Assembly: GCA_963971575.1 (NCBI GenBank) | Contig: OZ020611.1 | Location: 243,250,654-243,314,653, forward strand | DNA length: 64,000 nt | Reading direction: 5' to 3' | Source of the DNA: Liopterus haemorrhoidalis | Lineage: Eukaryota > Arthropoda > Insecta > Coleoptera > Dytiscidae | Shown here: positions 21,618 to 32,862 of the stretch, piece by piece | Layout: each line of letters opens with the position of its first letter | How positions within the stretch are numbered: position 1 is the first letter of the stretch | The notes under the pieces: model-generated | What the model saw: only the letters and a program-made list of their open reading frames with translations | What the model was told of the DNA's origin: nothing | Databases searched by the model: none | Made by a program: the position numbers and the translations under genes

Positions 21618-22713
21618 TGGCGGTATTCTGAAGTTAGATGTTAAGTCGCACATCGACGGAATCGCCCGAAATTGAACGATGTTAGAAAAACGGCATTCTG
21701 AATCGTCGCTATGTTAACGTTCGTCGATGTGAATTAACATTTTAGTTGTTTAGATTAACCGCTAGCAAATAGCTCGACGGAATTGAGATTAGAGTGGTGT
21801 TAAATTTTATTTTGAACAAATTTTCAACTAAAATCACTTCGCTTTCGTGATTGTCTATATAGAAAAGAAAATTTATTTTATTAGCTTAAAAAATAACGGC
21901 TCAAATTCCACTCAGTACCGACGTACAGAATGGAATTTTTACCAAAATAACATTAAGTTTCTTTTAACATGTAAAATACTTACTGTTCGAACGATGTATT
22001 TTGAAGCGATTCACTCATTTTTTTAAATTCTGGAACTTTGCAATATATACTGTTTTCAGGTAACTCAACGGTGTGACTGATCTATTTTTGCAAACTATCC
22101 TATTTATGTAGTTGTAGTAGATATGAGATCTTTGGTAGGAATTACCGGGGTTAAACAACCCCTCAATCCCTGTGATTACATATATTACAGATTAGAACAT
22201 TTTTCTGAGAAAGTACTCTTATTAAAAAGGGTCGAAATTACCTGTGTTAAAATTACCTGAATTGTAAAAACCCATGTTGATTTACAATTCAAAACAAAAG
22301 AAACAGGTTTTGTAGTAATATGAATGACATCAAACACTGGAATTCCATTAATAATTATAACCCGTACCTAATCCTGCAGTAACATTTGGTTTAGCCTTCA
22401 AATTAGATTTTTCTGCAATAGTAGTTACATTTTGAATGTCTTCTGTTTTTATTTCTAATTTATAAATAATTATTTAACCGTTTTAAAAACGTTAACCAAA
22501 CAAAACATAATTCTTACACGGCTGTCAAAATGAACGTGAAGTTAGCCCCAGTGTTAATTCTACACCGGAAACAAATTGTAACATTGGATTTTACATCGGG
22601 TTGTTCAGAATACTGATTTTTTCAGCGATGTTAAATCTGATTTAATAGAGCAGTGTTATTTTCATTGGTGTTAAGTTCACGGATGTTACGATGGAAACTT
22701 CAGAATACCGCCA
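21618..22713. mobile_element. PIF/Harbinger-type non-autonomous element
   Basis: Inverted ends TGGCGGTATTCTGAAGTT and complement, with TTA duplicated at 21615-21617 and 22714-22716. The subterminal sequence repeats short motifs (gatgttaa, ttaacatt) near both ends. The 1,096-bp interior has no transposase similarity that I can see. Confidence 0.75.
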
Positions 22714-22776
22714 TTAATATATCATATAAACATAAGCTACAAACGAAATTGCCGGTAATGTGGTTTATTGTATTCA

Positions 22777-23030
22777 GAACTGACAATAACTGAAGTGACG
22801 CCTAGCGGAATATTTTGGAACTTATAATAACTTATAATACTTTGGAATAGGATTTTGTTGGATGTGGCTTGTATGTTGCGGGTTTGTATGTGTTAAAGTG
22901 AAGAATGTCTTAAAATCGCAACAGAAAATTAACTGCAATGTTAATTGTTGTGTATCAAATGGCAAATGTCAAAAAATCCTATTCCAATCGCCATTTTGTA
23001 AGCGACAACAGCGCCTCTATAGGTAATGTG
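22777..23030. repeat. Short repeat shared with 54596-54930
   Basis: Begins ACTGACAATAACTGAAG and ends near AGCGCCTCTATAGGTAAT. The copy at 54596 has the same edge phrases (CTGACAATAACTGAAG...GGCGCCTCTAT) and carries a THAP-domain-like frame. No THAP residues can be read safely here. Confidence 0.5.
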
Positions 23031-23744
23031 TATTCTCAATAGGATATTTTGTAACGTTACATACGATGACTCCCATAATTACATAATAACAGGATTTTAA
23101 AATCTTGTATATATAAATACCTTAGCTAGAGAAATAAAAGTTAAATATTTATTCAGCATTTCTGAAATTATACAGCTCGTGCAAAATATTACACAACCAC
23201 AGAAATTTAGAATATAAATATTCTAATAAAAATTGTTTGTAATAAATTATGATAAAAAATGTTTTAGTATCGGGTATATCCGCTTGAGTTCGTGATAATT
23301 CGCACAAACAGTCTCCAGTAATGTTATTGTAATTGTTACAACTGACTCAGTGATACAGTTTACCGGAATTAGAAAAATATGCGGCGAAGTGAACAGTGCG
23401 GAAATTACGCGTTGTCGAATTTTTAACGACACTGGTTATTTTTGTATATGTATTACTTTTTGCTACAAGAAAATGGACAAAGCGATATTGTGGGTTCATC
23501 TGTGATGAATTGTGAGTTTTTTAAACAATTTTTAGTCGTTTCATTTATTTTCAATTTTTCATTCTGAATTATTGTTCAGTTTTGCTATAGAATTTTCAAA
23601 TTTCCCTTTTAATTTTGTAGTTTACTGTTTTCAGTTTACAATCCTTTTCAATTTTTTTTTATTGACTTTTCCGTTTGCGATATTCGATTTTTTATTTTCG
23701 TTTTTCTATTGTTTATTGTAAACCTTTGATTTTTAATATATTTT
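23031..23744. other. Unassigned, very T-rich at the right
   Basis: No gene recognised. A 61-codon minus-strand frame at 23247-23432 has no similarity. About 23510-23740 is dominated by TTTT-rich sequence. Confidence 0.4.
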
Positions 23745-23912
23745 TTTTGCCGACCGCCAACATATATAAAAGGGTGGTATTGTGATCATACCGATTTTGA
23801 CATTTCGAGATTTCGATGGATCTCCGCGAATTGAGGTCCCTACATTACGTTTCGACTATTTTTAGCATGATGTCTGTCGGTCTGTTTGTCCGTCTGTCTG
23901 TCTGTCTGTCTA

Positions 23913-23959
<47 letters not shown>

Positions 23960-23968
23960 GTCTGTCTA

Positions 23969-24014
<46 letters not shown>

Positions 24015-24465
24015 CGTCCGTCTGTCTGTGTACACGTGTAGAGCAAATTCGGCTGAAAGGATTTTTATGAAACTTCATATTTAAGCTTTTGAAATCAATG
24101 GCACGAGTTGATCAACTTTTGGTAAAAACCGGTTGACTAGAAATGGGAGTTTACTCGTGCCGATTTTAAGATTTTTTCGAATATTTACCAACAGAAAAAT
24201 ATTTCGAAAAAATTTATTTAACAAAATTGCTATAAATGCAATAATTGAGACATTTAATTGAGACATTTTTTGGTAAAACGAAAAAATTTTGAAAAATTTT
24301 TCGAAATTTTTTATACTTATATGTAACGTTTCCATGGTAATGATAAATAATATGTCTATTAGAAAATATTGGGCCAAGTTATTCTACTCTGCTGCTAGAA
24401 TGTATTTTATACAAGTACTTTGTGATGGCGGTTGGTCCTACGGTGGCCACAGCTGATTTTTTATA
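23745..24465 (+). repeat. Repeat family B, copy 3, with (CTGT)n core
   Basis: Starts TGCCGACCGCCAACATATA and ends GGCCACAGCTGATTTTT, as at 9270. The core (about 23870-24025) is mostly CTGT with occasional TATC and CCGT. Between core and end it has the conserved blocks TTTATGAAACTTCATATTT, GTTTACTCGTGCCGATTTT and TTTCCATGGTAATGATAA. Confidence 0.8.
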
Positions 24466-24545
24466 TTAATTTCGGTTTTTAGTTTTTGATTTGTGGTTTG
24501 TAGGATTTTGTAGACATGTTTGATTGTTTTATTGTGGTTGTTCTA

Positions 24546-25806
24546 CCAGGGTTAACTTTTATGTTTTTACAAACGACCACTAGATGGAAATATTGACATG
24601 TTTCCTTACTATAATCGTAAAATTTGACATTTGTTATTGTGAAATCAGTGGCAGATCAATTTATAGACCGAAGAGTTTGTTGACATTGATAGTTAATAAA
24701 AATAATAATAATTTTGTGAAAAAATGGATATTACTTGTGAAGGTTTTTGTTGGATGATTTTTTACGATTTTAGTAAAGGCCTAACTCAATAACAAAGCAT
24801 AGATTCGCTTCGTTCAACTTTTGGTAATGAAGCACCATCAGAAAAGACTGTTTACAATTGGTTTGCAGAAATTCGTCGTGGTCGTGCGTGCGTCAGTGAT
24901 GAATCTCGCGAAGGTCGACCAAAATCGGTTGCGATTCAAAAAAACATCGATGCTGTGCACAAAATGTTTGAAGAAGATCGGCATGTGACTTACCGTGAGA
25001 TAGAGGCATCCTTTGGCATATCACAGACTACAATACATTCGATTTTGCATGAACATTTAGCAGTGAAAAAGATTTGTTCCCGATGGATTCCGCATAATTT
25101 GACCGAATCTCAAAAAACGGCTCGTGTTGATTGGTGTAAGGGAATGCTAAAACAATTCAAGCTAAGCACTGCAAAATCCGTTCAGCATTGTTACAGATAA
25201 CGAAACTTGGATTTATTCATATTAACAGGAAACTAAGCAACAATCCATTGTTTGGGTCTTCCAAGATGAACCGAAACCCACAAAAGTTGTTTGTTCACGA
25301 AGCACGTCAAAGAAAATGATCTCTTGTTTCTTGGGTTGTACTGGACATATCTCAACCATTCCTTTAGAGGATCGGAGAACAGTTAATGCTGAATGGTATA
25401 TAACAATGTTTTTTGCCAGAAGTCATCGACAAAATCAGGGAAAACAACCAAAAACGTCGCATCATTCTTCATCATTACAATGCAAGCTCCAACACAGCAT
25501 GTCAAACAATTGATTATTTGAAGAAGAAAAACATCGAATTAATGTCTCATTGCTCGTATTCACCTGATTTATCCCCTTACGACTTTTATATGTTCCCCAA
25601 TGTCAAACAAAAATGCTTGAACAGCGATTTTCATCACCTCAAGAAGTTGTTGAAGCCATCGAAAACCATGTTTTTGCGTGCTTCAACGTGGAAAAAATGT
25701 TTCGAAAATTGTATAAAACTTAAAGGCGAATATTTTGAAAATCAAAAAGTTTGTACAAAAAAAAATTTTTTCTTAGTTTTTGTAAAATATTAAAAGGTAG
25801 CCCTCG
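24546..25806 (+). mobile_element. DD34D mariner, copy 3 (full length, defective)
   Basis: At 1,261 bp and flanked by TA (24544-24545, 25807-25808), with inverted ends CCAGGGTTAACTTTTATG / AAGGTAGCCCTCG, this is the most complete length of the subfamily here. The transposase begins at 24725 but has a CAA-to-TAA stop near 24788. Further stops and shifts follow, for example at the first catalytic-Asp region, where TGD has become TDN. HHYNASSNTA shows the second catalytic Asp replaced by Tyr. SPDLSPYDFY keeps the third. Confidence 0.9.
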
Positions 25807-26035
25807 TATCAAAAGAAAGCTCGTAAGACGTAGATGAAAGAACGAAAAGTTATGTTTTTAAATTTTGTTTTTACAATTTTAGTACGATTTTAACAACAAA
25901 AATGCTTAAAAAAAAACTATTGTCTCGCACCTCATAACGAAGAGGAGATTAATATAAAATTCTGAAAAAAATTCTAAGTAATGCACAATAATATGAACCG
26001 AAATAGTACAACAGGAATTTTAGATCTGATAGTTA
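25807..26035 (+). repeat. Repeat family A remnant
   Basis: Matches the middle of family A: TCAAAAGAAAGCTCGTAAGA, then TGAAAAAAATTCTAAGTAAT and ACAACAGGAATTTTAGATC. The (CTGT)n module is absent. Mariner copy 3 appears to have inserted at its left edge. Confidence 0.5.
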
Positions 26036-26127
26036 ATTTATCAATTTTTAACACCTACAAATTGAGGTCCTTTAAAAGTATATGTTTTAAGTTATGCATT
26101 TGCAAACTTTACAAGGCCTGAAGCTTA

Positions 26128-26654
26128 TGGCTCAGTTACACGATGCAAGTAACTTGCACCAGTAAGTACTTGCATCAGTCACTGGCATCGTGTAGACGTA
26201 CATGCAGTACTGGTGCCAGTACTGGCACAAGTATCTCATGCAAGTCAAGTGAATAGAAGCCGTTCCTATTCACTGGCACAAGTAGCCGTGCCAGTGACTT
26301 AAAAATGGCCGCCATGAACAGCTGATGTATTTTCACGGTTACAAAAACAAACTTTTTCACAGCTTTTTTTAATAAATGTAATTTTTGTCGCTGATTCATT
26401 TTTGTTTAGAAAGACCTACGCATAAAATACATAAAATTAGGTTAAACATCGAAAATTGGCGCGTTAAAAAGACGGTTTCACGCATAAAAAATAATTGGAA
26501 GCATCTACATTTTGCAGTGTGTTTCGGGTTCTTTGCAAGGTTACTTAAATAAGATACTAGAATATGTGTAAACGACAAAACGACTTGTGCAAGTACTGGC
26601 ACAAGTACTTGTGCCAGTACTTGCACAAGTTACTGGCATCGTGTAACCGGGCCA
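26128..26654. mobile_element. PIF/Harbinger-type MITE with large palindrome
   Basis: Inverted ends TGGCTCAGTTACACGATGC / GCATCGTGTAACCGGGCCA with TTA duplicated at 26125-26127 and 26655-26657. Both subterminal regions consist of tandem and inverted copies of GTGCCAGTACTTGCA-like motifs, probably transposase-binding sites. The middle has no coding similarity. Confidence 0.8.
26583..26630. repeat. 48-bp perfect palindrome
   Basis: Two 24-bp arms with no loop, built from ACTTGTGC and AAGTACTGGC units, inside the right subterminal region of the Harbinger-type MITE. Every base pairs with its partner; pairing fails just outside at 26582/26631. Confidence 0.95.
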
Positions 26655-26657
26655 TTA

Positions 26658-27120
26658 ACCCAAAATATATTATTGTGGTATCACCCAAAAAAGCTAGTTA
26701 GCAATGAATTATTATTGTCTGTTAAGTAATATGAAACCCATAATAGTGGTGTCAGTATATTTTTGTGTAATTTATTCTGTTGTAAATGATGTGCATTAGC
26801 ATGAGAAAAGAAGTTATTATTGAGGGTGGCAGAGTGTAGAGGGCAGAGAGCAGAGGGCAGAGGGCAGAGGGCAGAGAGCAGAGGGCAGAGGGCGAAGGTC
26901 ACAGGCTTTGTAATGCCGGTAAACAATATTATTGGTGTAACTCACAAATACCACGACCTTGTCCAATTACTTACGACAATTGCTCATGCTAATTGCTAAT
27001 ATAATCATTTTAACTTCTTAACCACGTTATTATTGCATATCATTACAAATTAGCAACATGAACAAACAATAGGTCGCGAGCCAAATGCGCGTCTATCATA
27101 GATTCTATGAAACTCTCTTA
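26658..27120. other. Unassigned, with purine-rich minisatellite
   Basis: No gene recognised. At 26836-26893 about eight tandem units of 7 bp (AGAGGGC/AGAGAGC) form an all-purine strand apart from the C. The minus-strand frame through it (ALCPLP repeats) is a product of the repeat. Confidence 0.6.
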
Positions 27121-27122
27121 TA

Positions 27123-27710
27123 CCCTTTTCACACTAGATCTTTAAGATCGGATGTTAAAGTGAATGTATCTTTAAACGCTAATGTGAAACCGTACGGCCT
27201 CGTCTAAACACAACCGATGTTTAAGACAGAGATCTGCGTCTTAAACTTCGTCCGCATTGCCAACTTAATTTCTATTATAAAAAAATACTCCTTGAATTTG
27301 TGCTGTCAACATTTTATATTATCATAAACAAGAATACTGTATTATATTGACGTTATAAGAAGTTTATACTTATTGTTATAATAAAATTATTTATTTTAAT
27401 AATGTGTTTAATAAAATACAGAGCTACAATAATTGAGATAAAATGTATCGACTTACATGTTAATACAGGTGTAATATATTCTTTATTGTAGTGTCTTTAT
27501 TGTAGAATGAAATGAAATATCCTTATTTGTTTATAATAATTCAAAATGTGCGTCTGCGCAGACAGTTCAAAACTGGTAATTTCATGACGGTAACTTAAGG
27601 ACAAAATTACTGTAGCACCAGAGATTTAAACATCAAGTGTGAAAGCATACCGATATTAAACATCGGTGAACTTTAAGTTCACTCGTCTTAAAGATCTAGT
27701 GTGAAAAGGG
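27123..27710. mobile_element. TIR MITE with TA target duplication, copy 2
   Basis: Same ends as 2521-2974 (CCCTTTTCACACTAGATC), TA at 27121-27122 and 27711-27712. The first 180 bp and last 100 bp match copy 1 closely; the interior differs and is 134 bp longer. Confidence 0.8.
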
Positions 27711-27899
27711 TATTATTTTATTTATTATTTTTATATTATTTATTATGTATTTTTGAAATAGATTGCCAATTTGATATAGAAAATATGTAAGTGAAATTGA
27801 TAAACCACTCACAAAGATCTTCAGACAAGTTTTTTTTTTTATTAATTTTTTATTTAGAGCACGTCAACTGCTAGGCTTTTAGCGTCTAGTATACATATA

Positions 27900-28452
27900 C
27901 AAGGTGTCTCAAAAGAAATTTTATATTTAGTGGATCGATTAAAAAAAAAGTAAGCCGTATATAGAAAAAATGTTTATTAATTATTAAAATACACTTTTTG
28001 GGGATTTATTTCTTAAAAATAATATCGTCTAAATGTAGACCCTCGCGTTCTCGGCACTCATTTAATCGAACAGTAAACTTACTTATGACGTCTCGGCAGG
28101 TGGACTCAGGGATGGCTGCCATTTCGTGACGGATATTTTCTTTCAAATGCGCCAGTGAAGTCGGTTTATTGGCGTAAACTTTAGATTTAAGATAACCCCA
28201 TAGGAAAAAGTCCATAGGGGTTAAATCTGGACTGCGTGGAGGCCAATTTATATCACCTCTCCGGGAGATCAATTTGCCTGAGAAAATTTCACGAACACGT
28301 GGCAGAGACATATTGGACGTGTGTGAAGTTGCTCCGTCCTGTTGGAACCATGTTCTTTGGTTATAGCCAGGAAAGTTTTGCAGTTCAGGTACCAAGAAGT
28401 CGTCTAACATCTCCACATAACGCTCTGAATTCACTGTAACTACACGCATGCT
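27900..28452 (-). mobile_element. DD41D-type transposon, 3' half
   Basis: Starts after a TA (27898-27899) with CAAGGTGTCTCAAAAGAAAT, the same terminal repeat that ends the copy at 59067-60113 (in opposite orientation). It carries the C-terminal half of the transposase and breaks off at about 28452. A 5'-truncated or partly deleted copy. Confidence 0.85.
28006..28449 (-). pseudogene. DD41D-type transposase, C-terminal 147 codons
   Basis: Open frame with TWFQQDGATSHTSN holding the second catalytic Asp and PRSPDLTPMDFFLWGYLKS holding the third. Forty-one residues separate them, so this is a DD41D spacing and not mariner's 34. The frame is uninterrupted to its natural stop (DDIIFKK). Over the shared 136 residues only two positions differ from the copy at 59599-60009 (D/N and K/N), so the two are recent. 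GC content is visibly higher than in the flanks. The N-terminal half with the first Asp is missing. Confidence 0.85.
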
Positions 28453-28758
28453 TGGTACACTTTCGATGTAATTCTTCCTACCTCTGCTCTAATTCTGGCT
28501 TTTAAATCTAATAAACGCTTTTTTTACATTAAACTGATTAGTAAATTTTATTTAAATACTAAAATTTACCTATATACATTTTTCCTCGAAAATTTTATTA
28601 TGTATTGTTAAACAATAGGCAGGTATTGTTTAATACTACCCGAAGTAATAAGACTTGCTGATTCCAAAAATTGAAAAATGACACATGTTGCTATTTGAAA
28701 AAATATGAAGCACCATCTATCAAGTAACATTTCTCTATTTTTTTAAATTTATAATAAT

Positions 28759-28808
<50 letters not shown>

Positions 28809-29127
28809 CCACGTTGCATTACTTTTTCCTCACCTACGTGGAAAAGGTAAAACTGACGTGAGATGTTAGTTGACATTAATATGATACTTGACATCAAACT
28901 ATCAACTCGAATTTCATGAGCAGCACGCCATCTGCTCCCAACGAAATAGGACGCTTAGGACTACCAATATTTTTGTCTCTCTCTAGGTTTCAAAATTATT
29001 AGCGCATCTAGGCCCCAAAACTTTCGGCGTCCTTGAGTTTTGTTTTAGTTTAAATCCAAAAATTTTCAATAGTGTTTTAGAGCAACGATTACTTAATAAG
29101 GCAAAACATGTTAATTCTTTCCAAACT
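28453..29127. other. Unassigned, with (TA)n
   Basis: No gene recognised. (TA)n at about 28763-28806, preceded by a few AAT units. Confidence 0.5.
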
Positions 29128-29270
29128 GACAGCAAAACCTGTTGTGCGGATAGTGCGGATATTTTTGCGAATGCGGATCGGATGCGGATTTATTATTTAC
29201 AAAAGCTGCGGATGCGGATCGGATGCGGATCATGAGTATGCAGATGCGGATATGATGCGGATACAGAAAA
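29128..29270 (+). repeat. GCGGAT hexamer cluster
   Basis: About a dozen GCGGAT or GATGCGGAT units in 140 bp, some as GATCGGATGCGGAT, with spacers. This resembles the terminal or subterminal motif clusters of hAT-type elements, but no boundary or target duplication could be set. Confidence 0.6.
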
Positions 29271-30173
29271 GCTTTCCGCGCAGGGTTCTACTGACAGATA
29301 GCGCCGTCCAAACGCCGTCAACGCGTCGTCGTACTTGTTGCATTCTGTTCCGCACTTAAGAGCTGTGAACACAACTATAGAATACATTTGCCGTTTAATA
29401 TGAATATTTTTAACAAATTTCTTAAAAATAATAATTGTGACCGTTCCTTAGTAATGACAGACAATCCCAAAACACACCCTCTAATTTCCTTAAATAAATA
29501 CTAATAAACATAAACTGTGACCATTAAAACTATAATTAGAAACAATTAGTTCCCCAAACCACCGGTAGATAGAGGGTATGTAGGTTAGTTCTAATATGTA
29601 GGTAGACAATTACTAAATTGAATCGAATAGTTGTGCTAACACCTAATATTGGCTAAAAGGCTAATCATTATACCGATGGTCCGGATAAGCGGCTATTGTC
29701 TCCCCCGGCACCCCGCGAGCCGTCTCGCCCTCGCCAGAGCCCCGCGCCAGTCCCGCTAATGTATTCAGTTATTAGAGCCAGCACGCACTCCGCTTGTTGC
29801 TTCTCACCATGTAAACATACACATCTTCTATTATGTAAACATTGTAAAAATTATGTAGTTAAAAGACGTCATTAATTTATATGAATGATGATGAATTTAT
29901 TATGTTGTTTATAAGATTTTTTACTATAAACAGAAATGATAGTGGTTTATTATGCATACAGCTAGATCATAGGTATAAAAATAGACTGTTTATGACCATG
30001 TTTGGTTGAGATTTAGATCTGATATGGTTGTGATATGATGGTGCCTTATTATCCACTAGAGGTCTGCACGAGCTCGGGCTTGGCCCGGGGCCCGGGACCT
30101 CGGGCCGGATAAGAACAATAATACCTTTAAGGCCTATTTTTCGAACCATAGATAAAATTGACTATCTATGGGA
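29271..30173. other. Unassigned, with CpG-rich patches
   Basis: No gene recognised. About 29685-29765 is strongly C+G-rich (CCCCCGGCACCCCGCGAGCC), unlike the rest. At 30055-30110 is GAGGTCTGCACGAGCTCGGG, which looks like a hAT-type terminus with GGCCCGGG repeats. The remainder is AT-rich. Confidence 0.45.
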
Positions 30174-31230
30174 TAATAATAATAATAATAATATTTATTG
30201 ACCAAATTACAATTACAAAAAATGTTTTTAGTCAGTCAAATATACATAATATCAATAATACAATGTTTACAAAATTTAATCAAAGCTGACATTTTCAAAC
30301 TCATCAATGACATAGATTGGATTATTTGTTAGTACGTTCTTAAGTTTAAATTTGAATTTTTCTAGTGGTAGTGTAGAGAGTCCCTCAGGCAAGAGATTAT
30401 ATAATTTAACAGCAAAATAATTTGAGCAATTTCTTGATTTATTTAGACGCAAAAATTTACCGCGGATATTATTTTTACTGCGAGTGTTGTGATCATGTGT
30501 CTCACCAAATGTACTGTAATTCGTTACATTTTTGCGCATAAACAATAAACAATGATAAATAAATAACGAAGGCAAAGACATTATTTTGAGTTTCACAAAA
30601 AGATCTCGACAATCCGCTCTGAAAGGAGCACCGGCAATTATTCTCACAACTTTACGTTGTAATGCAAAAATTCTGTTTGCTGCAGGTGAATGTCCCCAGA
30701 TTATTAACCCATAGGTTAGGTGGGACTGAAAGATGGAAAAATAGACTTTTAAAACAACATATGAGCTGACTTCATGCTTTAGATTCCTTATCAGATACAC
30801 AGTTGAGCGTAGTTTACAGCTTATTATATCCACGTGTTGATCCCAACGAAGATGAGGATCAACGTGGATATCAAGAAATTTTATGGAGGGGGGATTGGCA
30901 ATATTATGTCTCCTGGTGCTTAGCAGTAGAGACTGAGTTTTTTCTTTATTTAGACTTAGCCTATTACAGGCAAACCAAGAATTTACACTGTTCACCAGAG
31001 ATACATTATCCTTAACAAGAGAATCTAAATCATGTTTACAATCTAATACTGTTGTATCGTCAGCATAGAGAATTGTTTTGGCGTTTGTAGAGAGAGGCAA
31101 GTCGTTTACAAATATTAGGAACAGTAGCGGTCCCAGAACTGAACCTTGAGGCACTCCAAAATGCAAAGGAAGATACTGGGAAGTGCTACTGTAAAATAAG
31201 TTGATATCAAGGGAATAAACGATTTTTTGC
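30174..31230 (-). mobile_element. CR1/L2-like non-LTR retrotransposon, 5'-truncated
   Basis: Minus strand. The 3' end is a (TTA)n run at 30175-30197, the microsatellite tail typical of CR1/L2-type elements. The 5' end is lost within the reverse transcriptase at about 31230. It shares the 3' untranslated phrase TTTTTAGTCAGTCA with the scrap at 34436-34515. Confidence 0.85.
30276..31166 (-). pseudogene. Reverse transcriptase C-terminal part, open for 296 codons
   Basis: Residues 4-14 are GVPQGSVLGPL and residues 32-40 ILYADDTTV, carrying the two catalytic Asp residues of the RT palm (YADD at 34-37). Next are FLDIHVDPHLRWDQHVD and the post-palm signature SHLTYGLIIWGHSPAANRI with QRKVVRIIAGA, then the basic C-terminal tail of CR1/Jockey-like ORF2 proteins. 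Upstream coding continues in frame (INLFYSSTSQYLPL) without its start, so endonuclease and fingers are missing. The absence of stops over nearly 900 bp points to a recent insertion. Confidence 0.9.
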
Positions 31231-31620
31231 GTATTTACAATTATTTATCTATAGAGTAACTAAGTTATCTATAGGATAAGTTATTCACAACGTGTAGGTA
31301 CTGATAAATATAATCCATTGGATAAAAATGACAGATTTGGACAGATAGGTGTTATAAAACATTTTATTGATAAATATATGTATAAAATATAAGCATATAT
31401 ACGTAAAATATATAATATAGCAGGTACTATGTACATATTAGACATACCTACACTTTATATACATATTACATACACCTGTTTCCATTATGAGTACTATTTT
31501 ATTGTGTAATTACCTATATCAAAATAAATTCAAAATAATTTTAGTAATCTACTTTAATTTATACTGAAATAAAAAAAATATTGTCGGTTATTTTTAGATA
31601 CTTTACATATATTTTTAAAA
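31231..31620. other. Unassigned, probable Harbinger 5' region
   Basis: Very AT-rich. Direct repeats (ttatctatag) near 31240-31285. It may be the untranslated part of the Harbinger remnant that follows, but no terminal inverted repeat was found. Confidence 0.35.
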
Positions 31621-31848
31621 AAAGAAATCGTGGATACTGATTTAGAAGATTTGCAAGCAGACGATGATGAAGAAATTGTAGAGTATTTAGAACGTCCATA
31701 CATAGTTCGTGTTAGACCAAATCATATGAACCATTGGGATGAGAAAGAATTTATTAATCGATTTCGCATAGCGGAAAGTGCATTTAATATCCTGCTTCAC
31801 GAAATATTACACCAATTAAAAAATAAAAAAATAAACGGTTGTATTTAA
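31621..31848 (+). pseudogene. Harbinger transposase N-terminal fragment
   Basis: Codes for an acidic start (DLEDLQADDDEEIVEYLER) followed by PNHMNHWDEKEFINRFRIAE and LLHEILHQLKNK. The W-D-E-K-E-F-x-x-R-F-R-I block is shared with the element at 691-816 and fits HARBI1-like N-termini. It stops where the helix-turn-helix and DDE core should begin. Confidence 0.7.
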
Positions 31849-31889
31849 TTTTCAGTGTTTTTGCATTTCTATTCTGTATGCAGGATGCA

Positions 31890-32051
31890 TTAAACATAAT
31901 ACAATTTTTTATCCCAGGCCCCTTGTTTATCTTTTAGATTTACAGCGTCCGTGGCTTTATTTTCTAAAACATTTTTACATTTTAACACAAGATTTACAAG
32001 TTGCCTTGTTTGGGGAATATTGATATGTTTTATTTTTTTACTTGTATCCAT
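31890..32051 (-). pseudogene. Harbinger Myb/SANT-like partner, truncated
   Basis: A 53-codon minus-strand frame starting MDTSKKIKHINIPQTRQLVN and continuing VLKCKNVLENKATDAVNLKD resembles the first half of the Myb/SANT-like DNA-binding partner of Harbinger transposases (L-V-x-L-V-x-K-x-K-x-x-x-E-N-K-x-T-D-A). It converges on the transposase fragment at 31621, the arrangement seen also in the 0.5-2.0 kb element. It ends early at a stop after GAWDKKLYYV. Confidence 0.55.
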
Positions 32052-32091
32052 GGTATTATATATAAGTTACTTGGTTGTAAGTCCAAGAGTA

Positions 32092-32855
32092 TTCAATTTC
32101 AACAATTTTCACTGGTTATTAAATTTACGCTTTTAAAAATTAAATGCAATATTTGCCCAAATATAACTAGAATTTTGAAAAAATAATTTAAACAAAATAA
32201 AAATGCAAAAATAAAACAGAAAAACTGAAATTGCCTCGAGACTGGATTGAACTCGAGTTTGCAAATTAGAACGCCAGTATTCTAAGCATTACACTATCAA
32301 AGCGCTCTGTTTATTGTACTACATAATATCATTAAATATTTTACATGGTCAAGCAAAAAACACAAAAAATGCGTTATTTTCCGAAAACATAATCTGATCA
32401 AAAATTCCTGTTGTACTATTCCGGTTCACACCAATGTACATTACTTAGAATTTTTTCAGATTTTTAGTTTTAACCATCTAGGCTACAGGATGTGGGTTTT
32501 TTGCACAAGTTTGGCAAAAATGGCATCAAAATAATTTATTTTGTAAAAATAAAATTTTCATCGTTAATCTACGTACTAAGGGCTTTCATTTGATACCCTA
32601 CTCAGAATTTAAAAAAAATACTACTATTATTTTTTTTTCGGTGAGCACATATTTGTTTATATTTTTAGGGGTATATGTTTTTTAGATGTTTTGGTATTTT
32701 TCCTATGTGCGGGTTAACGTGTTGTATAAGCATGCCAAATTTCAACTCTCTAGGTTTAGCCGTTTGGCTACAATTTTTACCGAACAGACAGACAGACAGA
32801 CGACAAAATGACGGTATAAGGGTTTTTTTGTCATACCTACAAAACACTAAAAAGG
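32092..32855 (-). repeat. Composite repeat: family A + tRNA-like boxes (copy 2)
   Basis: Minus strand. From right to left: terminal block with TACAAAACACTAA, short (CTGT)3, AAATTTGGCATGCTTATACA, AACAGGAATTTTTGATCAG, tRNA-like boxes (B box GAGTTCAATCC, about 32245), then TTTAAAAGCGTAAATTTAAT, where it ends. Same order as 18463-19525 but lacking the last 350 bp. Confidence 0.7.
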
Positions 32856-32862
32856 TCCTCAC

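Noticed and set aside
24081..24377. 98-codon minus-strand frame
   Set aside because: Reads through the AT-rich tail of repeat family B; rich in I, F, K and L from A/T bias; not conserved in the other copies.
28236..28439. 67-codon plus-strand frame and its counterpart at 59546-59779 (minus)
   Set aside because: Antisense shadows of the DD41D transposase; they match each other only because the sense genes match.
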